Source: Paenibacillus sp. FJAT-29882
GTDB taxonomy: Bacteria > Bacillota > Bacilli > Bacillales > DSM-1321
Reading direction: 5' to 3'
DNA: 64,000 nucleotides
Assembly: GCF_001510645.1 (NCBI RefSeq)
Contig: NZ_LMVB01000002.1
Span: forward strand, 464,068 to 528,067
Below the pieces are notes generated by a model. That model was not told where the DNA came from, did not search any database, and saw nothing but the letters and a program-made list of their open reading frames with translations. Made by a program: the position numbers and the translations under genes. Below, piece by piece: positions 1 through 8,563 of the stretch (positions are counted from its first letter, which is position 1; each line of letters starts with the position of its first letter).

Positions 1-642
1 GGCAGTCATTTTATGCCCCACCGTATCATGAATCTCTCGTGCAATCCTATTTCGCTCACGAATTAATGTTAATTGCTCAAGTTGCTGTGAATATTGAGTC
101 AACTGTTGGTGAGCTTGGGATAGTTCTGTATGGGACTCATTTAATTGTTTATACTGTTTGCGGACTGTTTCGCTTGCAGCAAACAGCCTGTGAATTAAAT
201 TCCCAACAACCGCTCCAAATACGACAAAGGAAAAATTGGCTACATTTTCAAAGAAAAGAATTTGACTGGTGTGAATATACGCGAAAAATAACGCAAAGCT
301 CCATAATAGGAAGAAGACAAAAACATGGACTCCCAGTATTTTTTTTCTTGCTTCTACAATAAATAATGTAATAGCTGTAACGCCAACAAGTATTAAATAT
401 AGAGTCGTTCCTGGAAAAACAAAGGCAAACAGAAAACTTAGTACCCCGTCAACATTAATAGCTGCAAGGCGCCACTTTCCTGGGTCAAAATAAAATTGAC
501 ACACATGATTGGCAATAAATACTAGAGCAGCGATTCCGATAAAGATTTGTACACCACTATTATTTGAGGGAGTACTCGTAAAATAAATTAAACTGATTAA
601 TAGAAACATGACAATTCTGAGATTCGTTAACCAAATTCCCAT
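1..642 (-). CDS. Sensor histidine kinase, N-terminal part (runs off window)
   Basis: The reading frame opens with ATG at 642 and stays open for 214 codons to the window edge, so the gene is cut at its 3' side. Residues 1 to about 165 are hydrophobic and form five or six membrane segments. A polar, Gln-rich likely coiled-coil linker follows, and the visible part ends in the H-box REIHDTVGH. That box is typical of the HisKA_3 (NarL/DesK/LiaS-like) kinase class, with the first His as phosphoacceptor. The ATPase domain and the partner LuxR-type regulator would lie to the left of the window. The ligand is unknown; a membrane-embedded sensor with no large extracellular domain suggests an envelope or membrane-state signal (inference). 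Confidence 0.85.
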   Translation of the reverse strand, partial: MGIWLTNLRIVMFLLISLIYFTSTPSNNSGVQIFIGIAALVFIANHVCQFYFDPGKWRLAAINVDGVLSFLFAFVFPGTTLYLILVGVTAITLFIVEARKKILGVHVFVFFLLWSFALFFAYIHTSQILFFENVANFSFVVFGAVVGNLIHRLFAASETVRKQYKQLNESHTELSQAHQQLTQYSQQLEQLTLIRERNRIAREIHDTVGHKMTA

Positions 643-707
643 ACTTTCTCCCCACTTCCAAAATTTACTTTTTTCATGACAAGAAAATCATATCATGAAA
701 AGGGGTT

Positions 708-746
708 TCAAAAATAAAAAGGCAAACACATCAACTGTGTCTGCCC
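708..746 (-). terminator. Rho-independent terminator of the aspartokinase gene
   Basis: On the minus strand the arms GGCAGACACA and TGTGTTTGCC surround a 5-nt loop. They are followed by TTTTTATTTTTG, directly after the aspartokinase stop codon. Confidence 0.85.
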
Positions 747-752
747 GTCTTG

Positions 753-2129
753 TTATACATTCACCGCTACATTTGTGAAAAACTCCTGATATAACGCACG
801 AACGGCTTTTTCTTCATCTCGCGCTTTGATGCCAAACATCATGCTTACTTCTGAAGAGCCTTGGTTAATCATCTCAATGTTTACTTTTGCATTAGCAAGA
901 GCCTTCGAAGCCCGAGCTGTCGTACCTACATTATGCTTCATTCCTTCACCGACAACCATAAGCAAAGCGAGATCATGCTCCACCTTCACTTCATCGGCAT
1001 GAAGTTCATTCATGATTCTCTCCACAATGTTAGTCTCGATTTCCTTGTTCAATCGGTGCTCTCTTAAAATAATCGTCGTATCATCAATTCCTGATGGAAT
1101 ATGTTCATAAGAAACATGAAAATCTTCTAAAATTTGTAGTAATTTGCGTCCAAACCCAATTTCACGGTTCATTAAGTACTTTCCTACATAAATGCTACAG
1201 AACCCTTTGTCACTAGCAATCCCAACAACAGGACCATTCTCGTTTTCACGAGTATTGACAACTTTTGTCCCAGGTGCAGATGGATTATTCGTATTTTTTA
1301 TTTGCACGGGAATTCCTGCACGAAAAGCCGGGAAGAGCGCTTCATCATGGAAAACGGAGAATCCTGCGTAAGATAACTCGCGCATTTCACGATATGTAAG
1401 TTCCTTGATTGGCTTCGGATTTTCAACGACAGAAGGGTTAACTGAATAAACAGCATCCACATCCGTGAAATTCTCATACAAATCCGCTTTCGTTCCATTG
1501 GCGAGAATTGAACCCGTAATATCTGAGCCACTTCTAGAAAAAGTTACAACTTCTCCAGCGTCGTTATAGCCAAAGAAGCCTGGAAAGACAAGAATGCCTG
1601 ATTGATCACGAAGCTTTGAGAGCTGTTCATACGATTCTGGGAGGACTTGCGTATAGCCTTCTTCGTCCGTGACGATGAGCCCTGCTGATTGTGGATTAAT
1701 GTAATGGGCCTCGATCCCCTGTTTACGAAAATAAGCGGCAACCAGCTTCGCATTATTATCTTCTCCACTCGCTTTAAGTGCGTCAATATATCTTGTTGGC
1801 TTGCTTTGATTACCATGAAGTAGACTGATGAAGTGTTCACGAATTTCCACAATTACCTGTTCTTCCAGCTCTAATTCTTTAGCTATTTCAGCATATCGGC
1901 CCATAACCATCTCTAATAAATCCATTGCATCATCGCCAGCAAGCTGAGCCTCTGCACAAGCAATTAATAAATCCGTTACTTTTATATCTTCAAAATTTCG
2001 TTTCCCTGGAGCCGATACGACAACAATTTTCCGTTCCGAGTCCGAGATCACGATATCAAATACTTTTTTTAATTGTTCACCCGATGCAAGTGAAGAACCA
2101 CCAAATTTCACAACTTTCAAATCATACAA
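753..2129 (-). CDS. yclM: Aspartokinase III (lysine/threonine-sensitive class)
   Basis: 458 aa, close to the 454 aa of B. subtilis YclM/ThrD. It phosphorylates L-aspartate at the first step of lysine, threonine, methionine and diaminopimelate synthesis in the cytoplasm. The N-terminal kinase domain starts with KFGGSS (residues 8-13) and carries the FSRSGSDITGS substrate/nucleotide segment near residues 197-207. Two ACT regulatory domains fill roughly residues 310-455, with a VNIEMINQGSSEVS segment in the last one. The start ATG at 2129 has AGGGG five bases upstream. The gene is monocistronic with its own terminator. No T-box or lysine riboswitch was recognised in the 80 bases upstream. Confidence 0.95.
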   Translation of the reverse strand: MYDLKVVKFGGSSLASGEQLKKVFDIVISDSERKIVVVSAPGKRNFEDIKVTDLLIACAEAQLAGDDAMDLLEMVMGRYAEIAKELELEEQVIVEIREHFISLLHGNQSKPTRYIDALKASGEDNNAKLVAAYFRKQGIEAHYINPQSAGLIVTDEEGYTQVLPESYEQLSKLRDQSGILVFPGFFGYNDAGEVVTFSRSGSDITGSILANGTKADLYENFTDVDAVYSVNPSVVENPKPIKELTYREMRELSYAGFSVFHDEALFPAFRAGIPVQIKNTNNPSAPGTKVVNTRENENGPVVGIASDKGFCSIYVGKYLMNREIGFGRKLLQILEDFHVSYEHIPSGIDDTTIILREHRLNKEIETNIVERIMNELHADEVKVEHDLALLMVVGEGMKHNVGTTARASKALANAKVNIEMINQGSSEVSMMFGIKARDEEKAVRALYQEFFTNVAVNV

Positions 2130-2328
2130 CCCCTATAAATAGAATTATCAGTTAATATTATCTTATTATTACGCTAAACGACTAAATAAGCAAGAGAAAT
2201 TCTTTTCATGTGTACATTTGTATTTTTATAGAGGACACCCATTCCCCTCATAGAATTGATTTAGGAGCTAAATCATCTTATAATTATGAAAGTTTTCATA
2301 CATTCATTTTAGGTAGCGGGCGCTATCA

Positions 2329-2590
2329 ATGTGGGTATTATTGGCCATTCTCACGAGTTTATGCTTTGGGATTACTAACACGGTGTTTAAGATTAGTAAC
2401 GGAAAAGGCATTTCAAAAATTCATGTTCAGTTTTTCTTTTACTTAGTAGCTTTTATCATGACAGTGAGTTTCGGACTTCTAAGTGGTCAGTTTCATCCGC
2501 ATTGGCTTTCATTCAAGGAATAGACGTATTTTGCATGCTCGTTGCTTCCGTCGTGATTCAATATGCACCACATGCAAAAACAGACATTCG
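2329..2590 (+). pseudogene. Decayed DMT/EamA-family transporter
   Basis: The first frame encodes a typical EamA N-terminus (WVLLAILTSLCFGITNTVFK, then a second membrane helix) and stops at about 2523. A second frame starting near 2502 encodes FCMLVASVVIQYAP, which in intact relatives lies about 60-80 residues further on and closes the first five-helix repeat. An internal deletion with frameshift and loss of the whole second half are therefore visible. There is no convincing ribosome binding site. The relic ends just before a GGTCTGACC-bearing repeat, which may mark the break. Confidence 0.6.
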
Positions 2591-2591
2591 G

Positions 2592-2694
2592 GAAATAGGG
2601 TCTGACCCCTTTTTAATAACACAAAGACCCTTACATACCAAGGGATATGTCTATTATACCAAGATCGGGAAATGGGGTCTGACCCCAAAGGACA
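2592..2694. repeat. Intergenic repeat with paired GGGTCTGACCCC palindromes
   Basis: The short palindrome GGGTCTGACCC occurs at 2598-2608, and GGGGTCTGACCCC at 2674-2686, each preceded by a GGGAAAT-like stretch. They flank about 65 bases containing AAAGACCCTTACATACC. The boundaries resemble those of the palindromic elements at 22834 and 63723, so all three may belong to one family of small mobile or structural repeats. Confidence 0.5.
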
Positions 2695-2826
2695 CAGAAT
2701 TGTCGAAATTTCCCCAATTAAATTATCAGAATTATTGTATTATTTAGATAGGCTACTTTAATAACTTAGTTATTCCTTTACCTACTTCTCAGAATCAAAA
2801 ATAGATTAGAAAGGAGTATCGTGTTT

Positions 2827-2958
2827 ATGAGACTCATCAAAAAATCATTTAAAGAATTATTGCAAGAGAATAAACAAGAATTACTTAACGATAAAAAAGC
2901 ATTAGAAAAAATTGAAATACGTATTGAAGAACGCCATGAACTTAAAAAGCTAGCTTAA
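2827..2958 (+). CDS. FbpB-like small basic protein
   Basis: A 43-residue protein, MRLIKKSF followed by KELLQENKQELL and a charged helical tail ending in ERHELKKLA. The pattern matches the FbpB family of small basic proteins of Bacillus. FbpB in B. subtilis is Fur-controlled and is thought to assist the FsrA small RNA in repressing iron-rich enzymes. AAGGAG lies at 2811-2816, ten bases before the ATG; an in-frame GTG at 2821 is four bases away, so ATG 2827 is preferred. A 15-bp inverted repeat AATAAC-TTA-GTTATT (2760-2774) lies upstream but is not a clear Fur box. The gene's last codons form one arm of its own terminator. Confidence 0.6.
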   Translation: MRLIKKSFKELLQENKQELLNDKKALEKIEIRIEERHELKKLA

Positions 2959-2973
2959 CAAAGCTAGCTTTTT
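2945..2973. terminator. Bidirectional terminator at the 3' end of the FbpB-like gene
   Basis: Perfect 13-bp arms AAAAAGCTAGCTT and AAGCTAGCTTTTT surround a 3-nt centre and overlap the stop codon of the small gene. Both strands end in a T-run, so it can also stop the pdp-deoC transcript coming from the right. Confidence 0.8.
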
Positions 2974-3148
2974 GGATGTTTATCAAATTCTTTTCACCAA
3001 AGATCAGACTTAATACCAAAGATTTTTTACGGTGGGTAGGAATAACAGTAACAAAACTTCATTAAAACCCAGCATTTTTTGCTAATTCACATATTATAGA
3101 ATGTGTTTTTCAGTGCTCTCGGTGTTTGCCTGCATCATCATTAACTAA

Positions 3149-3826
3149 TCAATAAGCTGAGTTGGATTGTTGACCATTTACAATCGCAATACCGGAGCTT
3201 GCACCGATACGAGTTGCACCCGCTTCTACTAACGCTTCCACATCAGCAAGGTTGCGGACTCCACCTGAAGCTTTAACGCCTACATCCGATCCAACTGTTT
3301 TACGCATTAATGCGATATCAGTTACTGTTGCTCCTCCTGTAGAGAAACCAGTAGATGTTTTGACAAAGTCTGCACCTGCCTTTACAGAAAGCTCACATGC
3401 ACGTACTTTTTCTTCGTCTGTCAATAAGCATGTTTCGATAATGACCTTTGTTATTGCTTTTCCTTGTGCCGCATCAACTACTGCTTTAATATCGTTCAAA
3501 ACAAGTTCATCGTTTCTATCTTTTAAAGCACCAACATTAATAACCATATCCACTTCTGTTGCACCTTTTTCAATAGCATCTCTCGTTTCAAATGCTTTTG
3601 TTTCAGGAGTAGAAGCTCCTAATGGGAAACCGATGACTGTACATACTTTTACATCCGGCGTATCCTTCAATATTTGGAAAGCAGTTTCAATTTGTGAAGG
3701 GTTCACACATACAGATGCAAAACGATGCTCCTTCGCTTCTTTCGCCAATTGAATAACGGCTTCACGGCTAGCATCTGCCTTTAATATTGTATGGTCAATC
3801 AAGCGAGCGATTTGTTCTTTATTCAT
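3149..3826 (-). CDS. deoC: Deoxyribose-phosphate aldolase
   Basis: 225 aa. It splits 2-deoxyribose 5-phosphate into acetaldehyde and glyceraldehyde 3-phosphate, the last step of deoxynucleoside catabolism. Class I aldolase motifs are present: the Schiff-base lysine in FVKTSTGF (about residue 156), the proton-relay lysine in GVKASGGVR (about 185) and an Asp in EVDMVINVG (about 93). The minus strand reads GGAGGA followed directly by ATG (3832) and a second ATG six bases on. Only the second ATG (3826) has a normal seven-base spacing, so it is chosen; 3832 is the alternative. It lies 64 bp after pdp, probably on the same transcript. Confidence 0.95.
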   Translation of the reverse strand: MNKEQIARLIDHTILKADASREAVIQLAKEAKEHRFASVCVNPSQIETAFQILKDTPDVKVCTVIGFPLGASTPETKAFETRDAIEKGATEVDMVINVGALKDRNDELVLNDIKAVVDAAQGKAITKVIIETCLLTDEEKVRACELSVKAGADFVKTSTGFSTGGATVTDIALMRKTVGSDVGVKASGGVRNLADVEALVEAGATRIGASSGIAIVNGQQSNSAY

Positions 3827-3890
3827 ATTCATTCCTCCGTTAATTTTAGATTAGAAATAACCATTACAGTAAGTTCCGCAATGCTTAATA

Positions 3891-5201
3891 TCAATGAACT
3901 TCTGCATGTACAAGAACAGGGTCCGCTACTTTTGTAAGTGAAAATCTGTATGATTCATAAATGCGTTCTATAACATCATCGACATTTTCGCGATTGCTAT
4001 AAATAGTAACAATTGTGTCGCCTTTTTTCACTTCATCACCGATTTTCTTATGCAACATTAATCCGACAGCCAAATCCACAACTGAGTCTTTTGTAGCGCG
4101 TCCCGCTCCAAGAATCATAGCTGCTGTACCGATGCTATCCGCTTCGATTTCTGCTACATATCCATCTTCTTTTGCCAATACCGGAATTTCATATTGAGCT
4201 CTTGCCAGTTTAAATGGATCGTCAATAACAGAAGCATCCCCACCTTGCGCAATCACGAACTCCTTGAATTTTTCAAGTGCTTTACCATTCGCAATGACTT
4301 CTTCAAGCATTTCACGTGCTTCTTCAACCGTTTCTGCATGCTTAGCCAAGACAACCATCTTGCTGCCTAATGTCAAGCAAAGCTCTTCCAAATCTTTAGG
4401 GCCTTCGCCACGAAGAGTATCGATTGCTTCTTTCACTTCAAGTACATTACCAATTGCGAATCCAAGCGGTTGATCCATGTCAGAGATAACTGCCATTGTA
4501 TCACGACCGACATTTTTACCAATCTCAACCATTGCATGAGCCAGTTTTTTAGCACTTTCCACATCTTTCATGAAGGCACCGGCACCCACTTTTACATCAA
4601 GCACGATTGCATCAGAACCTGAGGCAATTTTCTTACTCATAATGGAGCTTGCCATTAATGGGATGGAATTAACGGTAGCTGTAACATCACGCAGACCATA
4701 TATCTTCTTATCCGCTGGAGTCAAGTTTCCCGTTGGCCCTGTAACAGCGACTTTCACTTCATTTACTTGATTGATGAACTGGTCAGCTTCTATTTCTGAG
4801 CGGAAGCCAGGGATAGATTCGAATTTATCCACTGTACCGCCAGTGTGACCAAGCCCACGTCCAGAAAGTTTCGCAACTGGAACACCAACCGCAGCAACTA
4901 GTGGAGCAAGGACGATTGTCGTTGTATCGCCGACACCACCAGTGCTATGCTTGTCGACTTTAATACCGTCAATAGCTGACAGATCAATTTGGTCACCTGA
5001 ATTAACCATTGCCATTGTCATATTTGCTGTTTCTTCAGCCGTCATCCCCTTAAAGAATACAGACATTAAGAAAGAAGACATTTGGTAATCAGGAATAGAA
5101 TCACTTGTATAACCTTCAATTATAAAATTGATTTCATCTTTCGTTAATTCACCACCATCGCGTTTTTTCTCGATTAAATCTACCATTCTCATGTAATCCA
5201 A
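3891..5201 (-). CDS. pdp: Pyrimidine-nucleoside phosphorylase
   Basis: 436 aa, the normal family length (B. subtilis Pdp 433). It phosphorolyses uridine, thymidine and deoxyuridine to the base and (deoxy)ribose 1-phosphate. The glycosyltransferase-family signature [11 protein letters not shown] and the phosphate-binding [10 protein letters not shown] stretch are visible. The three-domain order (alpha-helical N-terminus, alpha/beta core, C-terminal lobe ending near YRFS) is intact. AAGAGGAG precedes the ATG at about nine bases. It is followed by deoC. A pair of operator-like boxes lies 230 bp upstream (5431-5471), so pdp-deoC probably has its own regulated promoter. Confidence 0.95.
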   Translation of the reverse strand: MDYMRMVDLIEKKRDGGELTKDEINFIIEGYTSDSIPDYQMSSFLMSVFFKGMTAEETANMTMAMVNSGDQIDLSAIDGIKVDKHSTGGVGDTTTIVLAPLVAAVGVPVAKLSGRGLGHTGGTVDKFESIPGFRSEIEADQFINQVNEVKVAVTGPTGNLTPADKKIYGLRDVTATVNSIPLMASSIMSKKIASGSDAIVLDVKVGAGAFMKDVESAKKLAHAMVEIGKNVGRDTMAVISDMDQPLGFAIGNVLEVKEAIDTLRGEGPKDLEELCLTLGSKMVVLAKHAETVEEAREMLEEVIANGKALEKFKEFVIAQGGDASVIDDPFKLARAQYEIPVLAKEDGYVAEIEADSIGTAAMILGAGRATKDSVVDLAVGLMLHKKIGDEVKKGDTIVTIYSNRENVDDVIERIYESYRFSLTKVADPVLVHAEVH

Positions 5202-5430
5202 CTCCTCTTGTATATGTTATTTTGCTCTTTATGAATTGTTTGATTTATTGTGCGCTGAATAATGCTGCCCTTTTGGTTGTTCCGAAAGCGTCTTTCAATT
5301 AAAAAGTATTTCGTTGATTTATCCCTGCCGAGCATTAATGCTTCCGCCTTCAAGAACGGAAAAAGATATTCGTCGTAAAACTAGCTTTGATATGGGACGA
5401 TGACATTCTTTGAATTTTATTTAATCAGTT
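5202..5430. other. Leader between the operator boxes and pdp
   Basis: No gene was seen. A palindrome GAAAGCGTCTTTC (about 5284-5296) resembles a catabolite-responsive element with one extra central base. Its role is uncertain. Confidence 0.3.
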
Positions 5431-5471
5431 TTGAACAAACGTAAAAAAACCACTTGAACGTTTGTAAAAAA
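5431..5471 (-). promoter_or_regulatory. Tandem operator-like boxes upstream of pdp-deoC (candidate DeoR sites)
   Basis: The plus strand shows two direct repeats 23 bp apart, TTGAACAAACGTAAAAAAA (5431-5449) and TTGAACGTTTGTAAAAAA (5454-5471). The cdd-nupC promoter carries two related boxes 22 bp apart (8389-8427). The shared core is roughly TTnAACnnnyGTAAAA. Occurrence at both salvage promoters next to deoR suggests DeoR binding (inference). A weak -10-like element follows on the minus strand. Confidence 0.55.
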
Positions 5472-5518
5472 GGGCATCGCGTGATCCGTAGTGTTCCTCT
5501 TTGGGATCCTTTCCATAT

Positions 5519-6130
5519 TTAAGAAACTGCTTGTTTTTGCTGACTTGCTCTAAGATCGACAGCTCCCTTGATGAAATACAGAATGGAAACTGACAAAACT
5601 ACCAGCCACAAACGCTGAATCACCAAGTCTCCCCACATTCCGATAAACGAAAGAAGGGCCGGGAAAGTCAAAGTCACAAAAGACTGCACAAGAGCCACTT
5701 TACCGACATACTCTTCAATCGGTTTCTTTAAAATATTAAGAGCATAGAATAAATACCATAAAAATGCCCACATCAGCCAAGTCAACGCTGTCACATAATC
5801 ATGAAATTGAACGATTGAAACAAGCGTATAGAAGATAGCGATCATTGTCACCCAAGCGGAGAACCATCCTAAGCCACTACCGTCCATTCCTTTATAGAAT
5901 GTGACGGATACATATAGAAATGTTAGGCCAAATAAGAAGGTAGCCGCAAGTCCATAGATTGTCCAATTGCTCTGATCCGAGATCATAATTAGATAGAAGG
6001 GGATGACGATTTGCAGAATCCCCACTAAAAAATTTAAGATAGCCACACTCTTAGCTTCTGCCTTTCCTTTTAACATTAAACCATTAAGGAATAATACAGC
6101 GCCTGAAAGCAGTATCCCTACATTTATCAT
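5519..6130 (-). CDS. AmiS/UreI-family small-solute channel
   Basis: 203 aa with six to seven strongly hydrophobic helices. The stretch around TWLMWAFLWYLFYALNI and the Trp-rich pore segments match the AmiS/UreI family, which conducts urea or short amides. ATG 6130 has AGGAGG nine bases upstream; an in-frame TTG at 6136 would be too close. The neighbours are nucleoside salvage genes rather than urease or amidase genes, which is unusual. It lies behind a terminator that follows nupC, so it may be expressed separately or by read-through. Its substrate is unknown; a channel for a salvage by-product such as urea or a small amide is only a guess. Confidence 0.75.
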   Translation of the reverse strand: MINVGILLSGAVLFLNGLMLKGKAEAKSVAILNFLVGILQIVIPFYLIMISDQSNWTIYGLAATFLFGLTFLYVSVTFYKGMDGSGLGWFSAWVTMIAIFYTLVSIVQFHDYVTALTWLMWAFLWYLFYALNILKKPIEEYVGKVALVQSFVTLTFPALLSFIGMWGDLVIQRLWLVVLSVSILYFIKGAVDLRASQQKQAVS

Positions 6131-6181
6131 AAACAAGTACCTCCTGTTGGTGCATCGTTCTCTTGCAGAGAGACGAATGAA

Positions 6182-6224
6182 GAAAAAAGTAACATATACC
6201 CATTTTTCAGGAGTTACTTTTTTC
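6182..6224 (-). terminator. Terminator after nupC
   Basis: On the minus strand the arms GAAAAAAGTAAC and GTTACTTTTTTC enclose a 19-nt loop, ten bases after the nupC stop codon. It probably reduces rather than abolishes transcription into the AmiS/UreI gene. Confidence 0.75.
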
Positions 6225-6233
6225 CTTTTCTAT

Positions 6234-7415
6234 TTAGATGATTAATCCGACGATTGTAGCTGTCAAGATACTCACAAGTGTAGCTCCATAAAGAAGTTTC
6301 AACCCGAAGCGCGCAACAACATTCCCTTGTTTTTCATTCAAGCCTTTTACCGCACCGGCAATAATACCGATGGAAGAGAAGTTAGCGAATGATACAAGGA
6401 ATACTGAAATGATGGCTAGCGTATGTGTACTAAAAGTGTTAGCTACATCTCCTAGACTTATCATAGCGACAAATTCATTCGTTACAAGTTTCGTCGCCAT
6501 AATACCGCCAGCTGAAATAGCCTCTGCCCAAGGAACACCCATTAAGAATGCAATCGGCGCAAACAGGTATCCTAAGATTTCCTGGAACGAAATACCGAAG
6601 ATCATATCGAACAATGCATTAATCAAGGCCATCAATGCAACGAATCCAATAAGCATGGCACCAACAATAACGGCCACTTTGAACCCGTCCATGATGTATT
6701 CCCCAAGCATTTGGAAGAAGGACTGCTTCTCTTCATCTTCAATAGTAAGGATATCTTCATTTTCATCTACTTTATACGGGTTGATAATGGACGAAATAAT
6801 GAACCCACCGAACAAATTCAGCACAATCGCTGTTACGACATATTTCGGTTCAATCATGGTCATGTAAGCACCGACAATGGACATCGAAACCGTTGACATT
6901 GCAGATGCACACAGCGTATACATCCGTTGAGGCGAAATTTTAGCTAATTGTTTCTTGAGTGTGATAAACACTTCCGATTGACCTACCATTACTGACGCAA
7001 CAGCGTTATAAGATTCCATTTTCCCCATTCCATTGACCTTACTTAACAACCAGCCAACCCATTTCATGAATATAGGTAGGATTTTAAAGTGTTGCAAAAT
7101 ACCAATTAATACAGATATAAAGACAATTGGCAAAAGTACATTGAGAAAGAATGAATATTCACCTTCATTAGCCAATCCTCCGAATACAAATGAAACCCCT
7201 GCACTAGCATATTCCAATAAACGATCGAATACATTCGATACCCCTTTAATTAAAGTGTAACCAAAGCGTGTATTCAATAGTACGGCAGCCAATACAAATT
7301 GAATGATCACCATAAGAATGATGTTCTTATATTTAATTTCCTTTTTATTTTTGCTTACTAAAAATGCCAAACCGAAAACTAGTAATAACCCACAAATTGA
7401 TATTAGGTATCTCAT
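6234..7415 (-). CDS. nupC: Concentrative nucleoside transporter (H+/Na+ symporter)
   Basis: 393 aa, the same length as B. subtilis NupC. A CNT-family protein that brings pyrimidine nucleosides across the membrane. Eight to ten hydrophobic segments are visible. Family motifs include [11 protein letters not shown] near the first re-entrant loop, the [21 protein letters not shown] stretch in two parts, and [10 protein letters not shown] near the C-terminus. ATG 7415 has GGAGGG four bases upstream. An in-frame TTG at 7427 overlaps that ribosome binding site and was rejected as a start. It lies downstream of cdd in one transcription unit (112-bp gap) and ahead of a terminator. Confidence 0.95.
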   Translation of the reverse strand: MRYLISICGLLLVFGLAFLVSKNKKEIKYKNIILMVIIQFVLAAVLLNTRFGYTLIKGVSNVFDRLLEYASAGVSFVFGGLANEGEYSFFLNVLLPIVFISVLIGILQHFKILPIFMKWVGWLLSKVNGMGKMESYNAVASVMVGQSEVFITLKKQLAKISPQRMYTLCASAMSTVSMSIVGAYMTMIEPKYVVTAIVLNLFGGFIISSIINPYKVDENEDILTIEDEEKQSFFQMLGEYIMDGFKVAVIVGAMLIGFVALMALINALFDMIFGISFQEILGYLFAPIAFLMGVPWAEAISAGGIMATKLVTNEFVAMISLGDVANTFSTHTLAIISVFLVSFANFSSIGIIAGAVKGLNEKQGNVVARFGLKLLYGATLVSILTATIVGLII

Positions 7416-7539
7416 AAGTCCCTCCAAATGTTACGGTGTACCACCAGCAAAACGCGAGTTGCTAGCGGTATCCCTTTATGTGCAATCTTTCAATGATGGT
7501 TATAGCCGAATAGTACATCACTATTTATCGAAATGACGT

Positions 7540-7941
7540 TTAGCCTCTCTCCATATCCTTGGATGTAAAATAACCAGGCAACAGTTGTTCAATTGTCGTT
7601 TCATGAATATCACCATTTAGGTTTGCAAGATAGATTTTTGTATCTTGATTTGCAAACTCTGCGATTACTTGCCGACAGGCTCCGCATGGAGATACTGGCC
7701 CGTCCGTATCAGCCACAATCGCAATCGCCTTCATTTCTGTTTCTTTCTCTGAAACCGCTTTAAAGATAGCCGTACGTTCAGCACAATTCGTTAATCCGTA
7801 CGAAGCGTTTTCAATATTGCATCCAAGAAAAACCTGATCATTTCCTGACAAAACGGCTGCTCCTACATTAAATGTAGAATATGGTGTATATGCACTTTCT
7901 CTAGCTTTAATTGCCTGATTCACTAATGCAAACTTGTCCAT
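7540..7941 (-). CDS. cdd: Cytidine deaminase
   Basis: 133 aa, the usual size of the tetrameric bacterial enzyme (B. subtilis Cdd 136). It deaminates cytidine and deoxycytidine to uridine and deoxyuridine, which Pdp can then cleave. The zinc site is clear: NCAERTA (first Cys plus catalytic Glu) and PCGACRQV (two more Cys). The substrate segment NVGAAV lies near the N-terminus. It is the first gene of the cdd-nupC unit, about 430 bases downstream of a strong promoter, so its mRNA has a long leader. Confidence 0.95.
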   Translation of the reverse strand: MDKFALVNQAIKARESAYTPYSTFNVGAAVLSGNDQVFLGCNIENASYGLTNCAERTAIFKAVSEKETEMKAIAIVADTDGPVSPCGACRQVIAEFANQDTKIYLANLNGDIHETTIEQLLPGYFTSKDMERG

Positions 7942-8368
7942 TTCAATTTCTCCATTTCTACTTTTATAATTTTCTGCTTTTCAGATAATAACTGGTATCA
8001 CAACCATTGTGATTAGGCTAGTGTACCGTGCTTAATGCTACATCCTTCATGGTAACTGGTGGCGTTTTAACGCCATTCAGGTTTTCTAGGAAAGGTTGTA
8101 ATATTTCAACATCCTCCTAAATACGATAAATAGCGATTTTAAAGGTCAGAAGTCAGACAACTGAAATTTAGTACGAACATCTGTAATCCACGTATTTTAC
8201 ATTTCACACACAATTAAAGGATTGAAAACATGTAAGTATAATCTATACTTTTCTTTTCACTTCCTTCGCCTTTCTATCTCGATTTGCTAAACAATTGAAA
8301 GAGCTTTACTCCCAAGGGGAAAGCGCTATCAAACCACATTAGCCAAACCCAGATAAATTAAATTCATT
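7942..8368 (-). other. Long 5' leader of the cdd-nupC transcript
   Basis: The roughly 425-base leader between the promoter and cdd has no clear ORF. It contains a perfect 16-bp palindrome TGGCGTTTTAACGCCA (8060-8075) and an AAGTATA/TATACTT hairpin (8234-8250). A GGAGG-preceded open stretch of about 30 codons (8015-8110) lacks any standard start and may be a gene remnant. Confidence 0.4.
8318..8331. promoter_or_regulatory. Catabolite-responsive element (cre) for CcpA
   Basis: GGAAAGCGCTATCA matches the cre palindrome (ideal form TGAAAGCGCTTTCA) at 12 of 14 positions. It lies about 45 bases downstream of the -10 of the cdd promoter, a roadblock position. B. subtilis dra-nupC-pdp is known to be CcpA-repressed. 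Confidence 0.7.
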
Positions 8369-8375
8369 TGATTTC

Positions 8376-8404
8376 ACTATAGCAAATCATTAAACATTTG
8401 TAAA
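8376..8404 (-). promoter_or_regulatory. Sigma-A promoter of cdd-nupC
   Basis: On the minus strand the -35 is TTTACA (8404-8399) and the -10 is TATAGT (8381-8376), with a 17-bp spacer and a TG one base before the -10. The -35 overlaps the proximal operator-like box. Confidence 0.8.
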
Positions 8405-8427
8405 ACACTAAATTAACTTATGTAAAA
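8389..8427 (-). promoter_or_regulatory. Tandem operator-like boxes at the cdd promoter (candidate DeoR sites)
   Basis: Minus-strand boxes TTTTACAAATGTTTAAT (8405-8389) and TTTTACATAAGTTAATT (8427-8411) are direct repeats 22 bp apart, two helical turns. The proximal one covers the -35. They resemble the pair upstream of pdp. Assignment to DeoR is inferred from context. Confidence 0.6.
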
Positions 8428-8522
8428 TTACCACAATATCCTTATATTCCCTTTTATGTTTCTCAAGCCAAAAAACCTTAGTAAATCTACCATTTAGCAA
8501 AGCCTGATTAGGATGGCACCTG

Positions 8523-8557
8523 AAAAAACACGGTAACCAAAGGGCTACCGCGTTTTT
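8523..8557 (-). terminator. Terminator after deoR
   Basis: On the minus strand AAAAACGCGGTAGCC and GGTTACCGTGTTTTTT form a long stem with a CTTT loop and a T-run, seven bases beyond the deoR stop. It isolates deoR from the cdd promoter. Confidence 0.85.
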
Positions 8558-8563
8558 CCAATC

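Noticed and set aside
3252..3752. 166-codon plus-strand ORF opposite deoC
   Set aside because: Shadow frame of the clearly conserved deoC gene, Ser/Thr-rich composition typical of antisense frames.
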